From assembly GCA_026954325.1 (NCBI GenBank), contig JAIXKK010000093.1:1-38874 (forward strand): a DNA stretch of 38,874 nucleotides. The letters are read 5' to 3'. The number at the start of each line of letters is the position of its first letter. Within the stretch, counting starts at the first letter, position 1. The stretch is from Bryobacterales bacterium. GTDB taxonomy: Bacteria > Acidobacteriota > Terriglobia > Bryobacterales > Bryobacteraceae. This document shows, piece by piece, positions 1-8,407 of the stretch. The position numbers were made by a program, and so were the translations under genes. The notes under the pieces are model-generated. The model was not told the DNA's origin, ran no database searches, and saw nothing but the letters and a program-made list of their open reading frames with translations.

Positions 1-1142
1 TTCGGGCCGCCGTGGTCTACAAAGCCTCCCTGGAGAACCTCAGCCGGTTGAACCATCTGCCGGAAGGTTCCCTGGAGGGAAAGGTGGTGCTGCTCACGGC
101 GCCTGCCCCGTCCCGGATGGCGAAACATGCTCACCGTTTGCGGGATCTCGAACGGCAGGTGGAACGCCTCCAGGCAGCCGCAACAATGATCGTTCGGAAG
201 GGCTCCGCGGGCGGGGGCATTCACGGGCAACTGATCGATCCCGAAGACAGCCGGACGCCCCGCCAGGATCGCGATTCGGGCATTCTTGCGGTGTATTCCA
301 ATGAGCTTGCCTCTGCTTTTGAATCGCTCCCGGAGGGTGAAACCACCGCGAAGGTATCGCTGCGCATCCCGGAGCCGGGCGAATCGCCAGTGGAGTTGAA
401 GAACGTGATCGGAATCCTCCCCGGCTCCGACCCGAAATTGAAAGACACCTACCTGCTGGTGACGGCTCATTACGACCATATCGGAACCACCGCGCCGGAG
501 GATGGCGACGGCATCTACAACGGCGCCAACGATGACGGCAGCGGAACGGTTTCGGTGATCGAGATCGCCTCGGCCATGGCGTCGATGGAACAGCGTCCGC
601 GCCGGACCATCGTGTTTATGACCGTCTTCGGGGAAGAGCAGGGCCTGTTGGGGGATTACTACTACGCCCGCCATCCCGTCTTCCCGATCGAGAAAACCAT
701 CGCCGACATCAATCTCGAACATATGGGCCGGACCGACGACAGCGAGGGGCCGCATGCCGACAGCCTGTGGATGACCGGCTTTGACTACTCGAACATCCTT
801 GATGTGTTCACCGCCGCCGGCATGCTGACCGGGGTCGAGATCCAGAAGCACGAGGGAAACTCCGACGCCTTCTTCAGCCGCAGCGACAATGCGGCCTATG
901 CTGAATCCGGCATCCCTGCTCACACCTTCTGCGCCGTGTTTTTGTTCCCGGATTACCATGGCCTGGGCGACGAATGGCGGAAGATCGACTACGACAACAT
1001 GGCCAGGCTCGACCGCACGGTGCTTGCGGCGGTCTGGACGCTGGCCGAACGCTCCGAAGTCCCCCACTGGAACGACCGGAACGCTAAGACAGACCGCTAC
1101 CGCGAGGCCAGGCAATCGGAGGGGAACAAAGTCAACCCCTGA
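1..1142 (+). CDS. M28-family zinc metallopeptidase, 5' partial
   Basis: Probable secreted or periplasmic aminopeptidase of the M28 family. The frame is open to the window edge (a GTG at 12 is the first possible start, but the frame runs through it), so the N-terminus is missing. The first ~130 residues look like a PA-type insert. The catalytic domain follows with the M28 metal and catalytic sites in order: VTAHYDHIG (His, Asp), NDDGSG (bridging Asp), FGEEQGLLG (Glu-Glu), INLEHMGR (Glu where Asp is common) and a late His in DYHGLGDEW. An ABC exporter gene starts 21 bp downstream on the same strand, but no functional link is evident. The family call is firm; the substrate is unknown. Confidence 0.85.
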   Translation, partial: RAAVVYKASLENLSRLNHLPEGSLEGKVVLLTAPAPSRMAKHAHRLRDLERQVERLQAAATMIVRKGSAGGGIHGQLIDPEDSRTPRQDRDSGILAVYSNELASAFESLPEGETTAKVSLRIPEPGESPVELKNVIGILPGSDPKLKDTYLLVTAHYDHIGTTAPEDGDGIYNGANDDGSGTVSVIEIASAMASMEQRPRRTIVFMTVFGEEQGLLGDYYYARHPVFPIEKTIADINLEHMGRTDDSEGPHADSLWMTGFDYSNILDVFTAAGMLTGVEIQKHEGNSDAFFSRSDNAAYAESGIPAHTFCAVFLFPDYHGLGDEWRKIDYDNMARLDRTVLAAVWTLAERSEVPHWNDRNAKTDRYREARQSEGNKVNP

Positions 1143-1163
1143 TCTCGTCCTGAATAGTGCGGC

Positions 1164-2087
1164 ATGTCTGAACTCGCCATAGAGACGAATTCGCTGAAGA
1201 AGGTGTACCGCTCCTTTTGGAGCGGGCGCGAGGTGCTTGCCGTGGACGGCGTCACGTTACGGGTGGAACGTGGGACCACATACGGGCTGCTCGGTCCGAA
1301 CGGGGCGGGCAAGACCACTTGTGTGAAGATGCTGCTCTCCGCCGTTCATCCGAGCGCGGGAACAGCGCGTCTGTTCGGGCGGGATGCCGCCGAACCGGAA
1401 GCGCGCCGCTCTATCGGCTACCTGCCTGAGAATCACCGCTTTCCCACCTACCTCACCGGAAACAGCATGCTGGAATTCTATGGCTCGCTCTCCGGCATGG
1501 AAGCCCCGGTCCGCAAACGGCGCATCCCGGAACTGCTCGAACTGGTAGGGCTCGACCGCTGGGGCGACGTACGGTTGGGGAAGTATTCGAAAGGCATGCT
1601 CCAGCGAGTGGGCCTCGCGCAGGCGCTCATCCATGAGCCGCAACTGCTCATTCTCGATGAGCCGTCCGACGGTGTTGATCCCGTCGGACGAAAGCAGATC
1701 CGGGACATTCTGCATTCCCTTGAAGAACGCGGCGTCACGATCTTCGTCAATTCGCACCTGCTGGCCGAAGTGGAGGCATTTTGCCGCGATGTCGCGATTC
1801 TTCACAAGGGCAGGGTGGTTCTGGAGGGCAAGGTGAAGGAACTCACCGCGGGGAAGGGATACCGCCTTACCGTGCCCGCGGCGCTGCCGGAAAATCTGCG
1901 CGCGGAGATCACCTCGCGGGCCAGTTCCACGGCTGCCCGGGATGGCGTGCTCGACCTTCAATTCAGTGGCCGGGACGAGGCCAATCGCGCCATCGATCTG
2001 CTGCGCGCCGGGCAACTGGAAATCGAAGCCCTCACGCCCACCACCAGCACTCTCGAAGAGGTCTTCATCCGGAGCATCAATGGCTAG
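1164..2087 (+). CDS. ABC transporter ATP-binding protein
   Basis: Nucleotide-binding subunit of an ABC-2-type exporter (307 aa). Walker A is GPNGAGKTT, the signature is YSKGMLQRVGLAQ, Walker B is LLILDEPSDGVDP and the switch His lies in NSHLL. The C-terminal ~80 residues form the extra domain common in CcmA/NatA-like exporter ATPases. The gene overlaps the permease start by 8 bp, indicating translational coupling and one complex. No clear ribosome-binding site precedes the ATG; a TAGTGC hexamer lies just before it. The exported substrate cannot be told from sequence. Confidence 0.93.
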   Translation: MSELAIETNSLKKVYRSFWSGREVLAVDGVTLRVERGTTYGLLGPNGAGKTTCVKMLLSAVHPSAGTARLFGRDAAEPEARRSIGYLPENHRFPTYLTGNSMLEFYGSLSGMEAPVRKRRIPELLELVGLDRWGDVRLGKYSKGMLQRVGLAQALIHEPQLLILDEPSDGVDPVGRKQIRDILHSLEERGVTIFVNSHLLAEVEAFCRDVAILHKGRVVLEGKVKELTAGKGYRLTVPAALPENLRAEITSRASSTAARDGVLDLQFSGRDEANRAIDLLRAGQLEIEALTPTTSTLEEVFIRSING

Positions 2088-2919
2088 CCACACCTATGGC
2101 GCCACGCAGGCCATCGTGCTCGACACCTTCCGCGAAGCCTTTGCCCGCAAGATCTTTTGGGGCCTGTTCGGACTCTCCACGGCAATGGTTCTGTTCTTCC
2201 TCTTCATCATGAAGATTGACATCGTGGAGGGCGCCGCGGCCACCATTTCCATGTTCGGGATGCAAAGCGGGAGGGAAATCGACGCCGGGCGCCTGGTGAA
2301 GCAGGTTCAGGCCGGCATCGCCACCTTCCTTTATACCTGGGGGATGTTTCTCGCGGTGTTCGCTTCGGCGGGGTTGATTCCCAGTATCCTCGAACCCGGA
2401 CGCATCGAGCTTCTGCTTTCGAAGCCCGTCGGCCGCACCCACCTGCTGCTTGGCCGGTTTCTCGGCAACCTGTTGGTAGTCGGCTTCAACATCATCTACC
2501 TGGTTGTTTGTGTCTGGTTCATCCTTGCCTTCAAAACAAACATCTGGACGCCGGATTTTCTCATCTCCATCGTGTCCACCATCTTCCTGTTTGCCGTTCT
2601 CCTGTCCGTGGTGGTGCTCATCGGCGTGACGCTGGAAAGCACCGCGCTGGCCGTCATGATCCCGGCCGGGCTGATGGTGATCAGCCCGATCCTGGCGCAG
2701 CACAAGATCATGATGCGGCTGCTCGGTTCGGAGTGGTCGCGGCGGCTGTGGCGGGGCTTGTACGAACTGCTGCCGAAGGTCTATGACCTGGGGAAAATGA
2801 CGCTCGATTTCGTCACGGACCGCCGCGTGGAAAGTTTCGCGCCTGTATATAGTTCCGCCGCGTTCGGGGCCGCGGTGCTCGCGCTGGCCGTCTACATTTT
2901 CCAGAGGAGGAACTTCTGA
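2080..2919 (+). CDS. ABC-2-type transporter permease
   Basis: Membrane subunit of the exporter, 279 aa from the ATG at 2080. The open frame extends further upstream, but that part lies inside the ATPase gene, so the overlapping ATG is preferred. There are about six hydrophobic segments: near residues 25-45, a long pair around 85-150, then 160-240, and a last helix before the C-terminal FQRRNF. The sequence EPGRIELLLSKPVGR between helices is typical of ABC-2 permeases. Its stop overlaps the next start (TGATG). Partner is the ATPase at 1164-2087. Confidence 0.88.
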   Translation: MASHTYGATQAIVLDTFREAFARKIFWGLFGLSTAMVLFFLFIMKIDIVEGAAATISMFGMQSGREIDAGRLVKQVQAGIATFLYTWGMFLAVFASAGLIPSILEPGRIELLLSKPVGRTHLLLGRFLGNLLVVGFNIIYLVVCVWFILAFKTNIWTPDFLISIVSTIFLFAVLLSVVVLIGVTLESTALAVMIPAGLMVISPILAQHKIMMRLLGSEWSRRLWRGLYELLPKVYDLGKMTLDFVTDRRVESFAPVYSSAAFGAAVLALAVYIFQRRNF

Positions 2920-3836
2920 TGCGCCATTCCTTGCTGACGGCCTCGGGCGTCTTTCTCCTGCTGGCATCATGCGCACCGCAACCGCGGAAGGGGGTGGTGC
3001 TCGAAACCTCTATCGAACGCTACATCCCAGGAGATACGGTAGTGCTGGCGGGAGCGAGCGTGGAGCGGCTACTGGCCACGCCGCTCTACAAGCGCCTGGT
3101 GAGCGAGCAGAAGCTTCCGCAACTTGACGAGTTCGCCAGGAAGACCCGCCTCGATCCGCGAAAGGATATCCAGGAATTACTTGCCGCCTCGAACGGAAAA
3201 GACACCATCATGATCGCGCGCGTGCGGATCAACGATGCGGCCGCGCTGGAAGCGGCGCTCGAGAAAGAGGGCGCCAGGCGCATTCCCTTCGAAAAATACA
3301 CGCTCTTCGGCAGCGGCGACGGCGCGGTGGTCTTCGTCAATGATTCCATCGCGCTTGCCGGACGCGCGGATCATCTCAAGACCGTGCTTTCGGGCGGCAG
3401 GGAGGACGATGCCAAGAAGCGCGCGGTTCTCGGCGAACTTTCGAAGCTCTCTCCGGAAAGGCAACTTTGGGCTGTGGCGATCGGCGGATTCGCTCCCATG
3501 CCGCTGCCCGAAACGGGCAACCTCGCCAATCTTAACCGGGTCTTTCAATCCCTGCAATCGGTCACGATGACGGTGGATCTCTCCAACGGTGTCAACCTCG
3601 CGGCCACTGGCGTCTGCGGCAAAGAGAATGATGCCAGGCAATTGAAGGATATGCTCCGCGGTCTCATCGGCTTCGGGCGGCTGAGCACGCCCAGCGACAA
3701 GCCGGAGATGCTGCGCTTCTTTGACGGCATTCAGGTGGACCAGGCCGGCGGCACGGTGAATCTGCGCGCTGTCGTTCCGATGGACATGGTGGACTATTTC
3801 CTCAAATTGACGGAGAAGCCGAAACCGGCCGCGTAA
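2919..3836 (+). CDS. predicted lipoprotein of unknown function
   Basis: 305 aa. The N-terminal signal ends in a lipobox (LLASC), so the mature protein should be lipid-anchored at Cys17. A strong AGAGGAGG site at 2903-2910 lies 8 nt before the ATG, which overlaps the permease stop. The rest is alternating alpha/beta with no motif I recognise. Three-gene overlap with the ABC exporter suggests an accessory role, for example as an envelope component of the exporter; that is inference from position only. Confidence 0.75.
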   Translation: MRHSLLTASGVFLLLASCAPQPRKGVVLETSIERYIPGDTVVLAGASVERLLATPLYKRLVSEQKLPQLDEFARKTRLDPRKDIQELLAASNGKDTIMIARVRINDAAALEAALEKEGARRIPFEKYTLFGSGDGAVVFVNDSIALAGRADHLKTVLSGGREDDAKKRAVLGELSKLSPERQLWAVAIGGFAPMPLPETGNLANLNRVFQSLQSVTMTVDLSNGVNLAATGVCGKENDARQLKDMLRGLIGFGRLSTPSDKPEMLRFFDGIQVDQAGGTVNLRAVVPMDMVDYFLKLTEKPKPAA

Positions 3837-3875
3837 CGTCCGTCAAGCCCCTCCCGATCCATGACTAATGCCGCG

Positions 3876-3881
3876 TACAAT
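3876..3881 (+). promoter_or_regulatory. -10-like hexamer TACAAT, near-leaderless start
   Basis: TACAAT lies 8 bp before the GTG at 3890. No Shine-Dalgarno is present, so transcription would begin almost at the start codon. No convincing -35 was seen. Same arrangement as at 9216, 11251, 13348 and 25394. Confidence 0.4.
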
Positions 3882-3889
3882 AGGCGATA

Positions 3890-4807
3890 GTGAATCGCCG
3901 CCAGTTTTTTGCCGCTTCGGCGGCCGCGCTTGCTCCCCTCGATGCGGCCATTGCCGGAAACATCATCGACACGCACACGCACTTCTATGACCCTTCACGC
4001 CCGCAAGGTGTTCCCTGGCCGGCCAAGGGCGATCCGGTGCTCTACCGGACGGTGCTGCCCGGGGAATTCCGGCGGCTAACCAAGCCGTACGGAGTCAAGG
4101 GGACCATCGAAGTGGAAGCGAGCCCGCTGCTCGAGGACAACCAGTGGGTGCTGGACCTGGCGGCAAAGGACAAGATCCTGGTAGGCACGGTAGGCCATTT
4201 GCAGCCAGGGAAGCCGGACTTTCCGAAGCATCTGGAGCGGTTCCAAAAGAACCGGCTCTTCTTAGGTATCCGGTTGGGGCGTCTGTGGGGACCGGGCGGC
4301 CGGGAGGACTTGCCGGAGCGCGAGTTTGTGGCGCACGTGAAGATGCTGTCAGACGCGGGGCTCGAAGTGGACATGATCGGGGGAGCACGCCTGATGACGG
4401 ATGTCGTGCGCCTGAGCGACGCCGTTCCGGACCTGCGGATCGTAATCAACCACCTGCCGGTTGATCGCCCGAAGGAGTCCGCGTCCAGGGCTGCGTTTGA
4501 GACCGCGTTGCAGGAAATTGCGCACCGGCCCCTGATCTACGCGAAGGTATCAGGAGTGTTGCGAAAGGTGGACGGCCGGGTCCCGGCGGATGTGGCCTAC
4601 TACAAGCCGGCGCTCGATGAGTTGTGGGAGATTTTTGGCGCGGACCGCGTCGTCTATGGCAGCAACTGGCCGGTGAGCGACAAGATCGCTCCCTATGGGA
4701 CAGCGTTTCAGGTGGTGCGGGAATACTTCATGGCGAAAGGGCAGGACGCGGCGGAGAAATATTTTTGGAAGAATTCGCGGAAAGCGTATCGATGGGTGGC
4801 GAGATAA
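3890..4807 (+). CDS. amidohydrolase-2 family, sugar-lactonase-like, exported
   Basis: 305 aa with a GTG start. NRRQFFAASAAA at the N-terminus is a twin-arginine-type signal, so export as a folded protein is likely. The metal-binding motif NIIDTHTHFYDP begins a TIM-barrel of the COG3618 / amidohydrolase-2 group, which includes L-fuconolactonase and other sugar lactone hydrolases. Late motifs are VINHLPVDRP and DRVVYGSNWPV, where the Asn-Trp-Pro segment is typical. The stop overlaps the next gene's ATG (TAATG), so a quinoprotein dehydrogenase and a lactone-type hydrolase are co-translated. Oxidation of a sugar or alcohol followed by lactone opening is a reasonable guess for the pair. Confidence 0.78.
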   Translation: MNRRQFFAASAAALAPLDAAIAGNIIDTHTHFYDPSRPQGVPWPAKGDPVLYRTVLPGEFRRLTKPYGVKGTIEVEASPLLEDNQWVLDLAAKDKILVGTVGHLQPGKPDFPKHLERFQKNRLFLGIRLGRLWGPGGREDLPEREFVAHVKMLSDAGLEVDMIGGARLMTDVVRLSDAVPDLRIVINHLPVDRPKESASRAAFETALQEIAHRPLIYAKVSGVLRKVDGRVPADVAYYKPALDELWEIFGADRVVYGSNWPVSDKIAPYGTAFQVVREYFMAKGQDAAEKYFWKNSRKAYRWVAR

Positions 4808-6660
4808 TGGCACGTTTGTTCCTATTGTTCATGCTGGCTGCCGTGGCGATGCCCGGGCAGCAGGGAGCGCGGCAGCGGTTCGAGGCACAGTGCGCGATGT
4901 GTCACGGGGCGGACGGCATGGGAGGCGAGCGCGGACCGTCTTTGTTCCGGTCGGGCCTCAACCAGGCGGGGCTGCGGGACATCATCCAAAATGGGAAGCC
5001 CGCCGCCGGAATGCCGGCCTTCCACCTGCCGGAGCAGGCAATGAACGAACTGCTTGCCTACATCCGCACGCTCCGTCCGGCGCGTCCCATGGCAACGGAG
5101 CGTCCGCATCCGCCGCTGAAGCCTTTGCCTTTTTCCTCGCTGGCCAGTCCGATGAAAGGGGATTGGCCGACCTACCACGGGGTGCTGACAGGGAACCGGC
5201 ACAGCATGCTGGACCAGATCAACCGGAACAACGTGGGAAGCCTTGCGATGCGGTGGATGTATACGGTGCCGGGCGCACAGCGTCTGGAGGTGACTCCGGT
5301 GGTGGTGGACGGAGTGATGTATGTCACCAACGTCAACGCGGCGCACGCCATGGACGCAACCAACGGGCAACCGCTGTGGCACTACCAGCGTCCGCGCACG
5401 GCGGGATTGGTGGGGGACGCGGCGGGAGGCATCAACCGCGGAGTGGCGGTTTTGGGCGACAGCGTATTTCTGGTGACGGACCATGCCCATTTGCTGTGCC
5501 TGGACCGGCGGACGGGGAAACTGAGATGGGACACGGAGATGGCGGACTACCGCGAGCATTACGGATCCACTTCGGCTCCGCTGGTGGTGGGAGACCTGGT
5601 GGTTGCCGGCGTGTCGGGAGGGGATGAAGGGATCAGGGGATTCGTGGCGGCGTTCCATGCCGGTACGGGGAAGGAGGCATGGCGGTTCTGGAGCATGCCG
5701 AAGCCCGGCGAACCACTGTCGGAGACGTGGGTGGGACGGGCGATCGAGCACGGCTGTACGGCTACGTGGCTGACAGGCACCTATGACGCTTCACGGGGCT
5801 ACTCATTGGCCACCGGCAACCCCTGCCCCGACTATAACGGCGATGAGCGCAAGGGGGACAACCTCTACTCGGATTCCGTTCTGGCGCTGGATGGGAAGAC
5901 CGGGAAGTTGAAGTGGTATTTCCAGTACACGCCGCACGACCTTCATGATTGGGACGCGCAACAGACGGCGATGCTGGTTGACGCAAACTTCGGGGGACAG
6001 CCGCGGAAGCTGCTCTTACAGGCGAACCGTAACGGATTCTTCTATGTCCTGGACCGGATATCGGGCAAGTTTCTCATGGCCAAGCCGTTTGTTCACAAAC
6101 TGACTTGGGCCTCCGGCATCGGGCCGGACGGGCGCCCGCGGGTGTTGCCGGGAAGCGAACCGACCGCCGAGGGCGTCCAGGTATGCCCGGCGGTGGAGGG
6201 CGCGACGAACTGGATGTCGACGGCTTACCATCCTGGAACCGGTCTATTTTATGTGATGGCGCTGGAGCGGTGCGGCATATACTCGAAATCGCCGGAGTGG
6301 TGGAAGCAGGGAGAATCCTTTTACGGGGGAGCGACCAGGCGGGCGCCCGATGAGAAGCCGCGGAAGTTCCTGCGCGCGATTGACATTCAGACGGGAACAG
6401 TCAAGTGGGAACTGCCTCAGGAAGGGCCTGGGGTGACCTGGGGCGGAGCGCTGAGCACGGCGGGAGATCTCGTGTTTTTCGCCAGTGACGACATGGGTTT
6501 TTCGGCTGCGGATGCCCTCAACGGGAAGTTGTTGTGGCATTTTGCCGCGAATCAGTACTGGCGGGCTTCGCCCATGACCTATAGCGTGGCGGGGACCCAA
6601 TATGTCGCCGTCGCCGGCGGGCCGAATATCCTGGTGTTTGCCTTACCCGGCGCGCGCTGA
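4807..6660 (+). CDS. PQQ-dependent dehydrogenase with N-terminal cytochrome c
   Basis: Periplasmic quinoprotein dehydrogenase, 617 aa from the ATG at 4807 (the longer frame upstream lies inside the amidohydrolase). Order: signal peptide (1-19), cytochrome c domain with CAMCH (Cys29-His33) and likely axial Met in AAGMPAF, then an eight-bladed PQQ propeller with W-docking repeats (TGKLRWDTE, TGKLKWYF, TGTVKWEL). Likely cofactor and metal ligands are Glu274 (GGDEGIRG), Asn in TGNPCPDYN, and Asp381 in HDWDAQQ. Asp383 sits two residues after the catalytic Asp, as in lanthanide-dependent enzymes. The vicinal Cys-Cys of methanol dehydrogenases is absent (GDAAGGINRG). Electrons would pass from PQQ to its own heme. 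Substrate unknown. Confidence 0.9.
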   Translation: MARLFLLFMLAAVAMPGQQGARQRFEAQCAMCHGADGMGGERGPSLFRSGLNQAGLRDIIQNGKPAAGMPAFHLPEQAMNELLAYIRTLRPARPMATERPHPPLKPLPFSSLASPMKGDWPTYHGVLTGNRHSMLDQINRNNVGSLAMRWMYTVPGAQRLEVTPVVVDGVMYVTNVNAAHAMDATNGQPLWHYQRPRTAGLVGDAAGGINRGVAVLGDSVFLVTDHAHLLCLDRRTGKLRWDTEMADYREHYGSTSAPLVVGDLVVAGVSGGDEGIRGFVAAFHAGTGKEAWRFWSMPKPGEPLSETWVGRAIEHGCTATWLTGTYDASRGYSLATGNPCPDYNGDERKGDNLYSDSVLALDGKTGKLKWYFQYTPHDLHDWDAQQTAMLVDANFGGQPRKLLLQANRNGFFYVLDRISGKFLMAKPFVHKLTWASGIGPDGRPRVLPGSEPTAEGVQVCPAVEGATNWMSTAYHPGTGLFYVMALERCGIYSKSPEWWKQGESFYGGATRRAPDEKPRKFLRAIDIQTGTVKWELPQEGPGVTWGGALSTAGDLVFFASDDMGFSAADALNGKLLWHFAANQYWRASPMTYSVAGTQYVAVAGGPNILVFALPGAR

Positions 6661-6695
6661 GCGTCGCCGAGCGGGAATTGCCGGCTGGGAAATGG

Positions 6696-6725
6696 TTGTC
6701 CCCCGCCCTAAGCGTGTGTTTTACT
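6696..6725 (+). promoter_or_regulatory. candidate promoter of the exosortase pair
   Basis: TTGTCC (6696-6701) and TTTACT (6720-6725) are separated by 18 bp, about 30 bp before the exosortase ATG. The match is modest; this is the only plausible pair in the 96-bp gap after the dehydrogenase. Confidence 0.3.
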
Positions 6726-6756
6726 GGGGGAGTCCGGAGGATGCGCAGGTAGCGGA

Positions 6757-7647
6757 ATGAGTTCGACAGTAAAAACGGCGCCGGAGCAGGACTTGCGTGC
6801 TGCCACGCTGCCGTTTGGTGTGCCGGCGATTCTTTGGTTCGGCGCCCTGTTGATTCTCTGTTACGCTCCCATCCTGCATTTGCTGGTGGGTCAATGGGCG
6901 AACGATGAGGACATGGGGCATGGCTTTTTCGTGCCCGTGATTGCCGGCTACATTGCCTGGACGAAGCGGGCGGAATTGGCCGCGGTTCCGCTGAAGAGCA
7001 ACAAATGGGGCTTGTTGTTACTGGCGCTCGGAGCGGCTCAGGAAATTGCAGGCTGGCTGGGCGTGGAATTGTTCGTATCGCGGACAGCCTTCCTGATGTC
7101 GATCTTCGGCAGCGTTTTGTACCTGGGAGGAACGGCTGCCATCCGGGTCCTGGCGTTTCCACTCTTTTTGTTGTGTTTCATGGTGCCGATTCCCGCGATT
7201 GTGTACAACGAGATTACGTTTCCCCTTCAGATATTGGCGAGCCGCGTGGCCGAGTTCGCGCTTTCGAGTCTCGGCATTCCCGTATTGAGAGACGGGAACG
7301 TACTGGAGTTGCCGAGCCAGCGGCTTTCCGTGGTGGAAGCCTGCAGCGGCATCCGTTCCCTGCTTTCGCTGTCCTTCCTGTCATTGGTTTACGGTTACTT
7401 TTTTGATAGAAAACATTGGATCAAGTGGGTCCTGCTGATAGCGACGGTTCCCATCGCAATTGCGGCGAACGCAAGCCGGGTGACGCTGACCGGGCTGTTG
7501 AGTGAAGCAAATCCGGAATACGCGCAGGGTGTGTACCACAGTTTCTCCGGTTGGGTGGTATTCCTGGTGGCGCTGGTAATTTTGACGTTCGTGCACCAGG
7601 TGATCAACCGGATTCACGGGCGGATGTTTCGCGGGAAGGGGGAATAG
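6757..7647 (+). CDS. exosortase (transpeptidase-like membrane protein)
   Basis: 296 aa, about eight transmembrane segments. Exosortases process proteins with C-terminal PEP-CTERM-type sorting tails, working at the inner membrane. The three family-defining residues are present: Cys196 in VVEACSGIRSLLSL, Arg241 in NASRVTLTG and His261 in GVYHSFSGW. GHGFFVPVIAGY near the N-terminus is also typical. The EpsI-type partner starts 3 bp after the stop. Unlike many exosortase loci, there are no polysaccharide biosynthesis genes and no recognisable PEP-CTERM substrate nearby, so the substrate must be elsewhere or use a divergent tail. I cannot assign the subtype. Confidence 0.92.
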   Translation: MSSTVKTAPEQDLRAATLPFGVPAILWFGALLILCYAPILHLLVGQWANDEDMGHGFFVPVIAGYIAWTKRAELAAVPLKSNKWGLLLLALGAAQEIAGWLGVELFVSRTAFLMSIFGSVLYLGGTAAIRVLAFPLFLLCFMVPIPAIVYNEITFPLQILASRVAEFALSSLGIPVLRDGNVLELPSQRLSVVEACSGIRSLLSLSFLSLVYGYFFDRKHWIKWVLLIATVPIAIAANASRVTLTGLLSEANPEYAQGVYHSFSGWVVFLVALVILTFVHQVINRIHGRMFRGKGE

Positions 7648-7650
7648 ACA

Positions 7651-8310
7651 GTGCCGCGATTTCTTTCCTCGCCGCCGGCGCGAATCCTCACGGTGGTGCT
7701 GCTCCTGCAGGCCGCGGTCTTCTATGGGATGTCGCGGCCTGAAGAAGCAAAGCCGGTGAATCCTCTTTCTACGTTTCCCAGGCAAATTGCGGGATGGCGA
7801 ATGGTTCAGGAAGGCGTGATCGATAAGGAGACAATGGAAGTCCTTCGCGCCGATGATGTAGTGACGCGGTGGTACACGGACACGGACGGCAAGAACATCG
7901 CGAGTTTGTTCATCGCGTATTTCCACACTCAGCGGACCGGAAAGACGCCGCACTCGCCGAAAAACTGCCTGCCCGGCGCCGGGTGGGCGCCTGTGGTCAA
8001 CGACCGGATCCTCATACCGGTGAAGGGACAGGCGGAACCTGTGGAAGCCAACCGGTTCGTTGTGGCGAAGGGGACTGACCGGTCGCTGGTGGTCTACTGG
8101 TATCAAACGTCACGCCGGACGGTGGCGAGCGAATACAAGGCGAAAATGTATACCGTACTCGATTCCATTCGATATCACCGGTCCGATACCGCAGTCGTCA
8201 AAGTGACCATTCCCCTGCCGCAAGGCGCCAGCGACGAAGCGGCGACGGAAGTAGCCAAACAGTTCGTGAACGCATTTTTCGAAAAATTGACTCCTTTTTT
8301 CCCGGCCTGA
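7651..8310 (+). CDS. EpsI-family exosortase-associated protein (DUF3485)
   Basis: 219 aa, GTG start, 3 bp after the exosortase stop. One N-terminal membrane anchor (residues ~11-28) is followed by a periplasmic domain with the family hallmark HSPKNCLPGAGW (Cys106). In other genomes this domain is either fused to the exosortase C-terminus or encoded next to it, as here. Its exact role is not settled; it is believed to assist exosortase function or extracellular polysaccharide export. The tight spacing supports an obligate pair. Confidence 0.88.
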   Translation: MPRFLSSPPARILTVVLLLQAAVFYGMSRPEEAKPVNPLSTFPRQIAGWRMVQEGVIDKETMEVLRADDVVTRWYTDTDGKNIASLFIAYFHTQRTGKTPHSPKNCLPGAGWAPVVNDRILIPVKGQAEPVEANRFVVAKGTDRSLVVYWYQTSRRTVASEYKAKMYTVLDSIRYHRSDTAVVKVTIPLPQGASDEAATEVAKQFVNAFFEKLTPFFPA

Positions 8311-8407
8311 CCCCGCGGCAAGCGGAACAGGATAGAGGGGGATCGCGAAGTTACCGCGCCGGCGCGCGGGATCGGATAGACTACCGGAGATGTGAGTCGC
8401 GCTTCGC

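Noticed and set aside
6741..6752. Three-codon upstream frame (ATG CGC AGG TAG) before the exosortase
   Set aside because: Preceded by GGAGG, but such a tiny frame is easily chance; no further support.
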